Below are positions 8,078-16,749 of a stretch of DNA of 51,995 nucleotides, piece by piece. The translations under genes and the position numbers were made by a program. The notes under the pieces were generated by a model. It was not told the DNA's origin, ran no database searches, and saw only the letters and a list, made by a program, of their open reading frames with translations. Every line of letters begins with the position of its first letter. Position 1 is the stretch's first letter. Source of the stretch: JAZDRH01 sp047470865 (GTDB taxonomy: Bacteria; Pseudomonadota; Gammaproteobacteria; Pseudomonadales; Pseudomonadaceae); contig NZ_JAZDRH010000022.1 in assembly GCF_047470865.1 (NCBI RefSeq), positions 1 through 51,995 of the forward strand, written 5' to 3'.

Positions 8078-8087
8078 GCATGAGTGC

Positions 8088-8726
8088 TTAGTTGTAAGGT
8101 TTGAGTTTTTCGAATGTGCGGTAATGGTCTTTTGTATAGTAGTACTCAGTAGGAGGGTGACCGCCAGTGACCACTCTACGTGTGCCTCGATCAGCTGAAT
8201 TCGGTGTTTTTACAGTGTATTCGCGGTAATAGTTGGGCTCTTTGAGCGGCAGACGCTGCTCACGATTTTGGAAAATACTACCATCTTGCCGATAAGGGAA
8301 GGGACCCTCTTTGGCAATTAAGGCTAAGGTTTTTTTCAGCTCAACATCGTAGTGCTGATAGGCACTGCTGGTGTTAGAGGGTGCTGGTTGACTATTAAAT
8401 CCTTGAAAAAATGGGAGCAGAATCTTGCTAAGAAATAACGCAATAATAATCAGAGCCACCAGAGCAGTAATGCGTTTTAGCCATAAACTGCTAGGTGAAT
8501 AGGTGGGTGTTTGAGTAGTGGACGTCGGTAGAATGACGCGTTTAGCGTTTAAACGTCCTTGATGATCAATTTGTGTTTGGTATTGCACATGCATGCCTAA
8601 TGCAGGCCGTGCGGTGCTGGTATTAATAGATGAGATATGAAAGAAAACATCTTCGCTGCCATCATCTGCAGCAATAAAGCCGAAGCCTTTTTGGTCATTC
8701 CAGTGTTTAATTTTTCCAGTTTGCAT
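8088..8726 (-). CDS. Membrane-anchored cold-shock domain / barnase-type ribonuclease fusion
   Basis: 212 residues from the ATG at 8726; a GTG at 8753 would add nine residues and neither has a strong ribosome binding site. Residues 2-66 are a cold-shock domain with RNP1 KGFGFI (13-18) and RNP2 VFFHIS (27-32), which binds single-stranded nucleic acid. Residues 83-107 form one transmembrane helix. Residues about 130-210 match the microbial guanyl-specific ribonuclease fold (barnase/RNase Sa): GPFPYRQDG, FQNREQRLP, REYTV with E169, RGTRR (R180-R184) and DHYRTF with H201, giving the Glu/Arg/His catalytic set. The two domains should sit on opposite sides of the inner membrane, the RNase probably periplasmic. 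No barstar-like inhibitor gene is nearby, which fits an exported nuclease. Domain calls are confident; biological role is unknown. Confidence 0.85.
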   Translation of the reverse strand: MQTGKIKHWNDQKGFGFIAADDGSEDVFFHISSINTSTARPALGMHVQYQTQIDHQGRLNAKRVILPTSTTQTPTYSPSSLWLKRITALVALIIIALFLSKILLPFFQGFNSQPAPSNTSSAYQHYDVELKKTLALIAKEGPFPYRQDGSIFQNREQRLPLKEPNYYREYTVKTPNSADRGTRRVVTGGHPPTEYYYTKDHYRTFEKLKPYN

Positions 8727-8788
8727 CACGTCTGTTCTGTTAGTTAAGTTCACTGGCGCACTTTAACAGGTAACGCGCACAGAACAAA

Positions 8789-8820
8789 TAAAAACGCCAC
8801 AGGCTGTGAGCTGTGGCGTT
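8789..8820 (-). terminator. Rho-independent terminator of the TonB-receptor gene
   Basis: AACGCCACAG (8793-8802) and CTGTGGCGTT (8811-8820) form a perfect 10-base stem, and on the minus strand the hairpin runs into TTTTATTTG. It lies 15 bases beyond the receptor stop at 8835 and separates that gene from the cold-shock/RNase gene. Confidence 0.8.
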
Positions 8821-8834
8821 GTTTGATGCAGAAC

Positions 8835-10814
8835 TTAGAAGGTTACTGTTGCCCCAATTTGGTAGCGACGGCCGTCTAGTACACGTTCATATTTTTCGGT
8901 GTTCAGACGCTTGTTTCCTAAGTTATAGATGCCCCCCATTACAGAGAAGTTCTCACTAATTTTATAATTAGCGCCTAGATCAAGAAAAGTATGGGCTGGT
9001 GTTTGTTCTCTAATACTCTTGCCTCGATGTAAGTATTCAGAATCTTTCCCTCTGTAGTTAACACGAACCCAAGTATTGAGCTGGTCTGTAGCAGTCCAGT
9101 CTAATGTTGTATTGAACATATGACGAGGCATTTTATTTAAAGGCTTACCTTTAAACTTTCCTGATTTCTGCTCTGTATCTGTGAATGTATAGTTAGCTGC
9201 TAGTTTTAGATGTTCAATAATCTGCCAGTCGAATGTAGCTTCAAGACCTTTCATATCAACTTTACCTACGTTGATATTTGTGCTTTCAAAGCTATATGTG
9301 CTGTTTGAATTTGGCGAGGAAGGGTTAACAGCACATGTGTCACCGTTTTTTGAATCGCAAATATTAACTTCTGTAATTTTATCTTTGAAGTTAGTTTGAT
9401 AGATAGTTAAACCAGCGGTTAAGTTATCTAAATTATCCCAAACAAATCCAAGTTCAGCCGTAACAGATTTTTCTGGTTTTAGATTAGAATTTCCCCAAAT
9501 AACAGCGCTACCTTTTCCTGTTGGGTGCCCCCAACCATCAATAGCTTGTCTTAAATCGGGTGAGCGATAACCGCTAGAAATACCACCTTTAAAAGTCCAT
9601 TGTTCTAATGGATTCCACACACCATAAATACGTGGTGACCAATGGCTACCAAAGTTCTCATCACGGTCGAGACGAACACCAGATGTTAAAGAGAATGTAT
9701 CTGTCATTCCCCATTCGTCCTCAGCGAAAATTGCCCAAGCCCAACGGTCGATTTTTTTATCTAGTGTTGTACCTAGATTACTTCCATCTTCAAGCTCTTC
9801 TTTTTTATATTGGGCTCCTGCAGTAAGGGTATGTGCTCCTAAAAATAGAGATCCTTGTGTATTAAATACTGTATTTGTTGTATACATTTTACGATCAGTA
9901 TTGTCATTTTTTTCGCGTTGAATATAACTATCAATTACTCCGTTTTCCCAGCGACCAGTATGAGTTAGGGCGAAGTAACGGCGTTTATATGTATTGTCAG
10001 ATGGACCTGAATTAGCGGCAGATTTTCCAGTATGAGATTTTCGATTTTGCTCACTGCTCCCAAATTCTAAAGAAACATCATGATTTTCATTTGGTGTTAA
10101 AAGAAATTTAGCCGTGCCGCTTTCTAGTTTTTGTTGATTATATCCGTCCGTAAAACGGTCTTCTTCTCTATGAGATTTTTGACCGTATAGTTGGACACCT
10201 AAAATATCATTTACAAGTGGCCCAGATAAAAAAACATCTGTTTTATTATAGTCACCTGAATTGGAATGGTTTTGGAACGTCTTTTCTGTACGAATAGAGC
10301 CATGCCATGCTTGGTTAGTTTTCTTTGTAATAATGTTGATGACACCGCCCATAGCATCAGAGCCGTACAATGACGACATTGGGCCGCGTACAACCTCAAT
10401 ACGGTCAATAGCTTCAATAGGTGGAAGCCAGCCTTGTTCAATTCCTGCATTGTCTGAATTTGGGCGAGTGGCACGTGAGTCTTGGCGGCGTCCATCAACA
10501 AGAATTAATGTATATTTTCCCGCCATACCACGAATGCTGATATCGCTGGAGCTACCGCCGCCTGTAACAACAACGCCAGGTACGTCTTTTAACGCATCTG
10601 TGACATCGCGGTAGGACTTTTTAGCCAGTTCTTCTTGGGTAAGTACGCTAATGGATGCAGGGGCATCTTTAATTTGTTGTTCGAATCCTGAAGCCGTAAC
10701 TACGGTTTTACCAAGGTTAGCGCTGTTGTTAGCCACTGCCGTAGGTGCAATAACAAGGGTAGCTAGCGCAAGACTTAAAGGAGACAAGATGTGTTTTGTG
10801 GAGGGCATATTCAT
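8835..10814 (-). CDS. TonB-dependent siderophore receptor (FepA/IrgA-like)
   Basis: 659 residues. A signal peptide (about 1-28, ending TAVA|NN) is followed by the TonB-box region KTVVTASG, a plug domain (about 35-165) with the motifs ALKDVPGVVVTGG, SIRGM, LVDGRR and EVVRGPMSSLYGSDAMGGVINIITKK-like sequence, then a 22-strand barrel ending in Phe (ATVTF). The plug sequence RPNSDNAGIEQGWLPP is characteristic of the FepA/PfeA/IrgA group of catecholate-siderophore receptors, so ferric enterobactin or a breakdown product is the likely ligand, though this is inferred. A Fur box overlaps the promoter region (10834-10852). No siderophore biosynthesis genes are nearby, suggesting use of foreign siderophores. 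GAG upstream makes either the first ATG or the one two codons on possible. Confidence 0.88.
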   Translation of the reverse strand: MNMPSTKHILSPLSLALATLVIAPTAVANNSANLGKTVVTASGFEQQIKDAPASISVLTQEELAKKSYRDVTDALKDVPGVVVTGGGSSSDISIRGMAGKYTLILVDGRRQDSRATRPNSDNAGIEQGWLPPIEAIDRIEVVRGPMSSLYGSDAMGGVINIITKKTNQAWHGSIRTEKTFQNHSNSGDYNKTDVFLSGPLVNDILGVQLYGQKSHREEDRFTDGYNQQKLESGTAKFLLTPNENHDVSLEFGSSEQNRKSHTGKSAANSGPSDNTYKRRYFALTHTGRWENGVIDSYIQREKNDNTDRKMYTTNTVFNTQGSLFLGAHTLTAGAQYKKEELEDGSNLGTTLDKKIDRWAWAIFAEDEWGMTDTFSLTSGVRLDRDENFGSHWSPRIYGVWNPLEQWTFKGGISSGYRSPDLRQAIDGWGHPTGKGSAVIWGNSNLKPEKSVTAELGFVWDNLDNLTAGLTIYQTNFKDKITEVNICDSKNGDTCAVNPSSPNSNSTYSFESTNINVGKVDMKGLEATFDWQIIEHLKLAANYTFTDTEQKSGKFKGKPLNKMPRHMFNTTLDWTATDQLNTWVRVNYRGKDSEYLHRGKSIREQTPAHTFLDLGANYKISENFSVMGGIYNLGNKRLNTEKYERVLDGRRYQIGATVTF

Positions 10815-10833
10815 CTCTAGTATAATTAATAAG

Positions 10834-10852
10834 GTTATTAATAATCATTATC
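10834..10852 (-). promoter_or_regulatory. Fur box upstream of the siderophore receptor
   Basis: The 19 bases on the plus strand match the classical Fur consensus at 16 of 19 positions; the right half ATAATCATTATC (10841-10852) is perfect. It sits 20 bases upstream of the receptor start, so iron-loaded Fur should repress transcription. Established: Fur controls most receptors of this family. Confidence 0.8.
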
Positions 10853-10968
10853 AAATGCGTTTGAAATGATACTTCTTAAAAATATAATGTAAAGAGTTTT
10901 AATATTTTTATTGTTGTATTGAATATGAAATTTATTGGTTATATAACCTGACTAAAAGTCAGTAAGGC

Positions 10969-10995
10969 AGCTGCTTGACAGAGGCTCAAGCAGCT
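10969..10995 (-). terminator. Terminator hairpin at the end of the pel operon
   Basis: AGCTGCTTGA (10969-10978) and TCAAGCAGCT (10986-10995) form a perfect 10-base stem with a 7-base loop, 6 bases after the pelG stop. The U-run on the minus strand is poor (GCCTTACTGACTTTT), so efficiency is uncertain. Confidence 0.55.
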
Positions 10996-11001
10996 TTTGG
11001 G

Positions 11002-12378
11002 CTAGCCTTTACGCAACATAAAGGTGTGATAAATAAGCTGATCTAGCGTGCGTGATAACTGGTATAAGCCAACCAGCACACAGATAAATAAGGACAAGGT
11101 AAAGCCATAACCAAAGAAGGTCGGACCTAAGATATGGCTTAAAATAGTGAGCCCTGTATTGAGCAATACAAACAGGAAGCAGAGTTTTAAGGCGATCAGG
11201 CGTTTATCTAAATAGAAGAACACATTAAGTAGCGCCATAAAGACTACTTGGATGCTTACTCCTACAACGTCAATATAAAACAGAGGTAGGTGGTAACGTG
11301 AGATAGTTAGCCAATCTAAAATAGCAGGTGCAAATAACAACAATAGAATAATAGTCACACCTTGGATTTTACAGATGGAAAATAAGCCTTGGCGCACCGC
11401 CAATGTCATTTCATCGCGTGCTTGTTCTATATAGCTTAAAGTGCCGCCATCACGCACCGCTTTAAAGAGCTTTTCATACCACTCAGCAAAGTCAGTTTCA
11501 ATTTTTACTAAGAATACTGCCATTCCAGGAATAATGGACAGATAGGCAAGGAAAATAGGCAAATCATAGACTAATGAGCTGCGTAGCGGTCCTATTACTT
11601 CATGGGATGTTGCAGGGTTGAACCAGAAGATAAACTTATCAACCCAAATACCTAGGTTATATAAAAAACCTGTGGCAATCAGACTGAGGAAGATTTTTTT
11701 GCGTTTTAAAAAGTCAAATGCAATAAGTTTTTGTGAAGGGTGGCTACGTAGAATTTCTGCTAAAAATAGAAAGAGCAGTACGGCGTGCCCGATCAATAAT
11801 GATGTCAGCAAGCCGTAAATTTTCCAGCGGCTTAAAATAAAACTTGCAGCAATCATTAGGCTATAACCAATCAGCATGGTTAGCAAAATACGGTTATAGG
11901 CTTTCATCCCAGACAAGAAAATAATTACGATCCATAGATTGCATAGCACTATGAAATTACTAAACATGACTATTTTATAGTGGATACTGGTGTTGCCAAA
12001 AAATAGCGCCAAGATAAAAAAGCCAAAAACACTAGCCGCCAAGGTAATCAGCAATAAGATCCCGAGTAAATTGGGTAAAATAACCTGAGGCTGATTTTCA
12101 AATAGTCGATCGGAAGTGTAACGTGTAAAGAAAAGCTGCAATCCACCGGTAAAAATCAGTGAACTTGCCATTAAGTAGGTTACTGAAACCAGAAACTGCC
12201 CGACTTCTTGCGAAGGAATTAAATAGCCTAAACTCAATAAGCCAATAATCATAACGCTAATAATTGATAGCGCCCAAGGCCCAGAGCTAATCATCCCTGC
12301 ATACAAATACGCACGTAAGGTTGAGCTGTAGGTGTCTTTAACTAGAATTTTTCGTAATTGAAAGCCAATGCCAGCCAT
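11002..12378 (-). CDS. pelG: Pel exopolysaccharide membrane transporter PelG
   Basis: 458 residues, nearly the length of Pseudomonas aeruginosa PelG, with about twelve hydrophobic segments. PelG belongs to the MOP/Wzx-like exporter group and forms the inner-membrane channel with PelD and PelE through which the PelF product is moved. The N-terminus MAGIGFQLRKIL is typical of PelG. It is the last gene of the pel operon; its ATG shares one base with the pelF stop, indicating translational coupling. Followed by a hairpin at 10969-10995. Confidence 0.93.
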   Translation of the reverse strand: MAGIGFQLRKILVKDTYSSTLRAYLYAGMISSGPWALSIISVMIIGLLSLGYLIPSQEVGQFLVSVTYLMASSLIFTGGLQLFFTRYTSDRLFENQPQVILPNLLGILLLITLAASVFGFFILALFFGNTSIHYKIVMFSNFIVLCNLWIVIIFLSGMKAYNRILLTMLIGYSLMIAASFILSRWKIYGLLTSLLIGHAVLLFLFLAEILRSHPSQKLIAFDFLKRKKIFLSLIATGFLYNLGIWVDKFIFWFNPATSHEVIGPLRSSLVYDLPIFLAYLSIIPGMAVFLVKIETDFAEWYEKLFKAVRDGGTLSYIEQARDEMTLAVRQGLFSICKIQGVTIILLLLFAPAILDWLTISRYHLPLFYIDVVGVSIQVVFMALLNVFFYLDKRLIALKLCFLFVLLNTGLTILSHILGPTFFGYGFTLSLFICVLVGLYQLSRTLDQLIYHTFMLRKG

Positions 12379-13895
12379 TAGTGCGTCTCTATTGCGTGGT
12401 TATAGATGGTTCGGTAACGGTCTAGCATCAAGGCTTCACTGTAGAAACGGTTGACGCGTTCTAGACCATTTTGTTGCAGCCTATGCCAGTAGTGAGGTTC
12501 ACTTAGCACTTTGCAAATAGCACGTGAGGTTGCTAGTGGGTCAGCAATGGCAACTACTTCACCTGCTGCCCCTATAGCTTTGTCTTCGTCCGTAGTGCCA
12601 TAAATTAGCTCGCGGCACGAGCCAACATCAGTGGCTACAACAGGCGTTCCTGCTGCCCAAGCTTCAAGAATAACTAGCGGTTGCGCTTCACTAATAGAAG
12701 TGAGCACCATAACGCCTAGTTGAGGCAGGATTTCTTTAATATTTTGAAAGCCTAAAAATTTAACTTTATCTTGTAAACCAAGGCTGATGACTAAGCTTTT
12801 GCATTCATTGACATACTCTGGATCTTCTTCCTCAGGGCCTACAATCCAACCCTCTACTTCAGGCATTTGGTTAACAATGCTACGCATACTACGGATAAAG
12901 GTTTTGATATCTTTAATGGGTACGATACGGCCAATTAAACCAATAACGGGCGCTACTTTTGCAGGGCGATTGGCCAGAACGTCGTACCATTTCTCTAAGT
13001 TGATACCGTTAGGAATAACCTGAGTGCGCTGGCGCAATGCACCGTCCTGAACTTGCCGCTCACGATTACCTTCGTACAGCGTAATAATGGGATCCGCCGC
13101 TTGATAGACTAAATGCCCTATCCGCTCGAAAAATCGTACCCAAAGTGTGCGCATATAGCTGGATTTAATACTTAAACCACCACGAAATGCTTGGTCTGGA
13201 TGCTCAGCAATCCATTGTGCTTGGGCGAGGTCAATTTTGCGCTCTTTAGTGTAAATGCCATGCTCACTAAGGATAAAATTAGAGTTCCATAAACGGCGCA
13301 AAATACAGCCCGCAAAGCCAGCATAGCCAGTTGAAATGGAGTGAATAGCCTTCGCACGTGGCATACGTTTTGCTGCTTCTGTAAGCATCAGTAAAGGTGC
13401 TTGCATAGTGCGTACAGTCCAGAAAAAATCAATAAATGAAGGATCACTACAATGTTGCTGGTAATCCTCACAAATAGTTTCCCAACTGCTATGGCTGCGC
13501 ACTATGGTATCGCGAGAAATGCGTTCTTCAACTAATGCACTCATCACTTGCTCAGCTAATGCTTCAGAGGGTGTATGTGGTGAGTGCAGGTAATGATAAA
13601 AAGCGTTTAAGTCAGTATTTTCTTTGGGTTCTTTGACATGCAAGGGCAGATCTTTATTGAGCGACCACGCATCTTCTAAATAAACTTCTTCAATGTGTTT
13701 TACATTGGGAGGAATTGCATATTGCCGCTTTTCATAAGCATCGCGTGAACCGCCAATAAATAGCACAGAGAAAGTGATTTCTGGCAACCCGAGAATCATT
13801 TGGTTGATCCAGCTAGAAACACCGCCACGCACATAAGGCCATGTGCCTTCAAGTAGCAGACAAATATCAGTGCTAGATGTGGTTTGCGTTGGCAT
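12378..13895 (-). CDS. pelF: Pel polysaccharide glycosyltransferase PelF (GT4)
   Basis: 505 residues, cytosolic, no membrane segment. A GT-B glycosyltransferase of family GT4: an N-terminal acceptor domain with EGTWPYVRGGVSSW (16-29) and EHGIYTKERK (211-220), and a C-terminal donor domain with GRIVPIKDIK (R323 and K328, phosphate contacts) and the EX7E pair E403/E411 in EAQPLVILEAW. PelF polymerises the amino-sugar backbone of Pel from UDP-sugar donors. It overlaps the end of pelE by 23 bases and abuts pelG. Its product is handed to the PelDEG membrane complex. Confidence 0.94.
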   Translation of the reverse strand: MPTQTTSSTDICLLLEGTWPYVRGGVSSWINQMILGLPEITFSVLFIGGSRDAYEKRQYAIPPNVKHIEEVYLEDAWSLNKDLPLHVKEPKENTDLNAFYHYLHSPHTPSEALAEQVMSALVEERISRDTIVRSHSSWETICEDYQQHCSDPSFIDFFWTVRTMQAPLLMLTEAAKRMPRAKAIHSISTGYAGFAGCILRRLWNSNFILSEHGIYTKERKIDLAQAQWIAEHPDQAFRGGLSIKSSYMRTLWVRFFERIGHLVYQAADPIITLYEGNRERQVQDGALRQRTQVIPNGINLEKWYDVLANRPAKVAPVIGLIGRIVPIKDIKTFIRSMRSIVNQMPEVEGWIVGPEEEDPEYVNECKSLVISLGLQDKVKFLGFQNIKEILPQLGVMVLTSISEAQPLVILEAWAAGTPVVATDVGSCRELIYGTTDEDKAIGAAGEVVAIADPLATSRAICKVLSEPHYWHRLQQNGLERVNRFYSEALMLDRYRTIYNHAIETH

Positions 13896-14880
13896 GCCAA
13901 TAATCCATTAAATCAGTAAAGGGTGAGCTGTTACGCATAGCTTCTGGAAGTTGTTGCAGTAATTTCGGAATTTCTTGATATTCCCCAGCTAAATAAGCCG
14001 ATTCGGCCAGATAAGGCAGCACTTTTTGCTTATCCATACCTAGGGCAATGGCTTGGCGAAAAGCAGAGGCAGAAAAAGCACTACGCTGTTGCTTTAATCC
14101 TACTTTGCCTGCCAGTAAGGCTAGCTCAGCTGTTTCTTTAAAGGTCATAGAACGACGAATGTTCTCTTGCGCTTGGCTCAGTGCATGCTCTAAAACACTG
14201 CCTTGCGCCAAGCCTAAGTAAGCTAGCTCCCAGTAGTTATGGGCAATGCGTTTATGAAGTTCGGCCTTGTGCGCACCTTTGGCGGCTTTTAGGTCAGAAA
14301 GATCGTGTTCGATCTGCGCATTAATATGGCTTTCATATTTATCCAGCATGGCATACGCCAGCAAACGGATATCATCGGTTGGGTCGCGCAGCGCTTTTTT
14401 CAAAATAGGAATAGCATCTTGCTTATTCATATTTCGTGTTGCTAAAAGGGCGTTTAAGCGTTTGCTTTCATTGGTTTCAAGGTGCAATACATCTTGCAAG
14501 CCACCTTCGTTAAAGAGCGGAGACTGCTCCATTTCTAAGGGGGTGTACGGCAATTCAATGTCTTGATAATCATGCAGTACAGAGGTTTTCTTGCGTTTAG
14601 GTATATATAAGCTAGGCAGTATGCAGCTAACTAAACCAATAGCGCCAATAAAGGGGATAAAAGCAGTAATGCTGTAGAAGAAGGCATAGCTCCATAGCAG
14701 CGGGCGGCGGTAACGCTTAGGTAGTAAAATCCAAACACCTAATGCAATAAGCGCACTGCCCATTAGGTGTAAGCTAATAAAGTAACCGAGTTGCTGGGCG
14801 GCTGTAGTGCCTAATATTAGGCCAGCTAAGCTGGCTAATTCAAAGGCAAAACCGCTGCTAAATAGCCACTTGCTGTTCAT
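13873..14880 (-). CDS. pelE: Pel inner-membrane scaffold protein PelE
   Basis: 335 residues. Two or more hydrophobic helices near the N-terminus (about 10-55 and 60-90) are followed by a soluble helical region with TPR-like repeats (about 150-330), which is the known PelE layout. PelE assembles with PelD and PelG in the inner membrane and helps recruit PelF. A segment GLQDVLHLETNESKRLNALLATRN leads into HEAT-like KDAIPILKKAL-type helices. Overlaps pelD and pelF by 23 bases on either side, so it is tightly coupled. Identified by position and layout more than by sequence motif. Confidence 0.88.
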   Translation of the reverse strand: MNSKWLFSSGFAFELASLAGLILGTTAAQQLGYFISLHLMGSALIALGVWILLPKRYRRPLLWSYAFFYSITAFIPFIGAIGLVSCILPSLYIPKRKKTSVLHDYQDIELPYTPLEMEQSPLFNEGGLQDVLHLETNESKRLNALLATRNMNKQDAIPILKKALRDPTDDIRLLAYAMLDKYESHINAQIEHDLSDLKAAKGAHKAELHKRIAHNYWELAYLGLAQGSVLEHALSQAQENIRRSMTFKETAELALLAGKVGLKQQRSAFSASAFRQAIALGMDKQKVLPYLAESAYLAGEYQEIPKLLQQLPEAMRNSSPFTDLMDYWHANANHI

Positions 14881-16204
14881 CTAAAGCACACTCTTGGTAA
14901 ATGAATTGCCCTAAATCGACGAGGTTGGTTTGGTCAATTTGGAAACGGCGCACGGTGACATGCAGGCTGGATAAGTTTTGCTCTGGGAACTGCTGTGCAA
15001 CAAGCGCTTCAATGCGCTCCAAATAACCATTAGCACCTTTTTCAGAGGTTAAAGGCAATAAGACTAATAGCAGTTGATGCTCACGTTGATTGTTCACCAA
15101 TAGCTGTAGATCTAATCCACGTTGGCTTTGTTCTAAAACTTGGCGCAGCGCTTCGTTATGCTCATTTAACTCAAAAGCAACTAGCGCAGCACTTAAATTG
15201 TGGCTTTGATTATTTAAATGGCAACGCTGCAATTGTTGTGAAAAGTGCTGTGCTTGTGCGTTATATAGCTGTAATGCACGGTCATCACTTTGCATTAAGT
15301 CAGCCACATGCCCAGCTAATAAGGTAAGCAAGTTGAGATTTTGCTCAGTCATTGAGAAAAATGGCATTTGCTTAATAGCCAGTACGCCAAACCAGTTTTG
15401 TTCCGTATCCAGTAATGGAATACATACTTGTAACTGTGATGGATTAGCACCCTTGTTGAGCAGTTGGTCGCGGATGCTGACGGTCTTTTTACTGGCTAAG
15501 CAGGCTTTTAAAAGTACGTCATGTGCATCTAATAGCGGCATATCACCTAAAGTCACCAATGGATTAATATCTAAGGCTTGCTCTTTGGTGACACGATATA
15601 AACCGGCCGAGGTAAATGGCGTGTATTGGTTGAACACTTGCATCGCTTGTTCAGCCAAGGTGGCTAAATCATGCTGCTGTGCTGCTGGGGCGTGTTGTAG
15701 GCTATTGCGCAAGACTAACAAGCTGCTGCGTAAACTGCGGTTGCTGCCAGCAATACGTAGCTCTAATGCATCGTGAGATACTTGTAGTAAACGATAAGAG
15801 CGGGTGAAATCATCCAGACGATATTGGCGATACTCATTAGCCATATATAGCGTCATTAGCTTTTTATGCCAGATATCGCGAAACTCACCAACTAAAAATG
15901 TACTTAACAGCATGCCAATAAGGTAGCTAGTAGGTAGGGCAGTGTGAGCAATCAAGCTATGTACTAAAATGCCAATAACGAGTATGCCCGCACTCAGTAA
16001 ACCAGGTAAAAAACCATAGCGTACAGCCACAAGTAAGGGTGCGAAAATCATCCATGGGAAATCTGCTGTCGCCAATAAGGGATCAGCAGGCGAAAAAATA
16101 TAGCCCAATGCCAAAGCAATAGCGCTAATAACCACCGTTTCTAACCATGACCCTAGCGTGTTTTCACGCATAGGGACGGCATACTCTTTATAGGCAGACT
16201 GCAT
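14858..16204 (-). CDS. pelD: c-di-GMP receptor PelD
   Basis: 448 residues: about four transmembrane helices (20-110), a helical linker, a GAF domain (about 180-320) and a degenerate GGDEF domain (about 330-440) lacking the catalytic signature. The inhibitory-site residues that bind c-di-GMP are present: RGLD at 362-365 and R397 in YLERIE. They are displaced by exactly five from the R367/D370/R402 positions reported for the P. aeruginosa protein, so the spacing is identical. PelD should switch on Pel polymerisation when c-di-GMP binds. Two bases separate it from pelC; it overlaps pelE by 23 bases. Confidence 0.94.
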   Translation of the reverse strand: MQSAYKEYAVPMRENTLGSWLETVVISAIALALGYIFSPADPLLATADFPWMIFAPLLVAVRYGFLPGLLSAGILVIGILVHSLIAHTALPTSYLIGMLLSTFLVGEFRDIWHKKLMTLYMANEYRQYRLDDFTRSYRLLQVSHDALELRIAGSNRSLRSSLLVLRNSLQHAPAAQQHDLATLAEQAMQVFNQYTPFTSAGLYRVTKEQALDINPLVTLGDMPLLDAHDVLLKACLASKKTVSIRDQLLNKGANPSQLQVCIPLLDTEQNWFGVLAIKQMPFFSMTEQNLNLLTLLAGHVADLMQSDDRALQLYNAQAQHFSQQLQRCHLNNQSHNLSAALVAFELNEHNEALRQVLEQSQRGLDLQLLVNNQREHQLLLVLLPLTSEKGANGYLERIEALVAQQFPEQNLSSLHVTVRRFQIDQTNLVDLGQFIYQECALDEQQVAI

Positions 16205-16206
16205 AA

Positions 16207-16722
16207 TTATTTAACTCTTAGTTTAGCAACCAGCTTTTTCAGAACTTTTTGCGCACTACCTGCAAGGCTTTCACGTGACCAGCCAGAGCGTGCGCCGCTA
16301 TTGCTCCATAGTGTTTCGCCTGTAGCAGGATCTAATACTTGCAAGCTAATACCCACAGCAGGCTCGCCATCTAGGCCGTTTTTGTATTGCCATTCTTCAA
16401 TGCTGCCCGTGATGACATAGTCAAAACGCTGTGCTTTTGCCCACTGCCATGCGTTATCAAGACGTTTTTGATCGTCTAATAACGGCATGCTTGAGCTTTC
16501 AGCGTGTGGATACATAACGACTTGAATGCCGGCTTGGCTTAACACGCTTTGCAGAATTTGCTCTGTACGCTCACCTGCTTGTGGTGCTTGTGAATAGTTC
16601 ACAACAGGTAACAATCCCCAGCGGGCTTGTTGCTCAAAGGTGGCCTGCTTGTTGCTGGTATTGATGCTGCAAGCGCTTAACATAAGGCTTAGCAACACTG
16701 TGGCTAAAATACGGATACGCAT
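16207..16722 (-). CDS. pelC: Pel outer-membrane lipoprotein PelC
   Basis: 171 residues with a lipoprotein signal: LMLSAC, lipidated Cys18. PelC forms a dodecameric ring on the inner face of the outer membrane below the PelB barrel and guides the cationic polymer to it. Length matches the P. aeruginosa protein (172). The C-terminal half with GSIEEW, GISLQVLDPATGETLW and GWSRESL is the conserved region. Lies 27 bases after pelB and 2 bases before pelD. Confidence 0.93.
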   Translation of the reverse strand: MRIRILATVLLSLMLSACSINTSNKQATFEQQARWGLLPVVNYSQAPQAGERTEQILQSVLSQAGIQVVMYPHAESSSMPLLDDQKRLDNAWQWAKAQRFDYVITGSIEEWQYKNGLDGEPAVGISLQVLDPATGETLWSNSGARSGWSRESLAGSAQKVLKKLVAKLRVK

Positions 16723-16749
16723 GCGTAATTTCCTTCTTTGCTGTATTAA

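Noticed and set aside
15333..15776. Plus-strand open frame of 147 codons opposite pelD
   Set aside because: It is a shadow of pelD: composition rich in Cys and Ser, no ribosome binding site, no recognisable domain, and pelD is certain.
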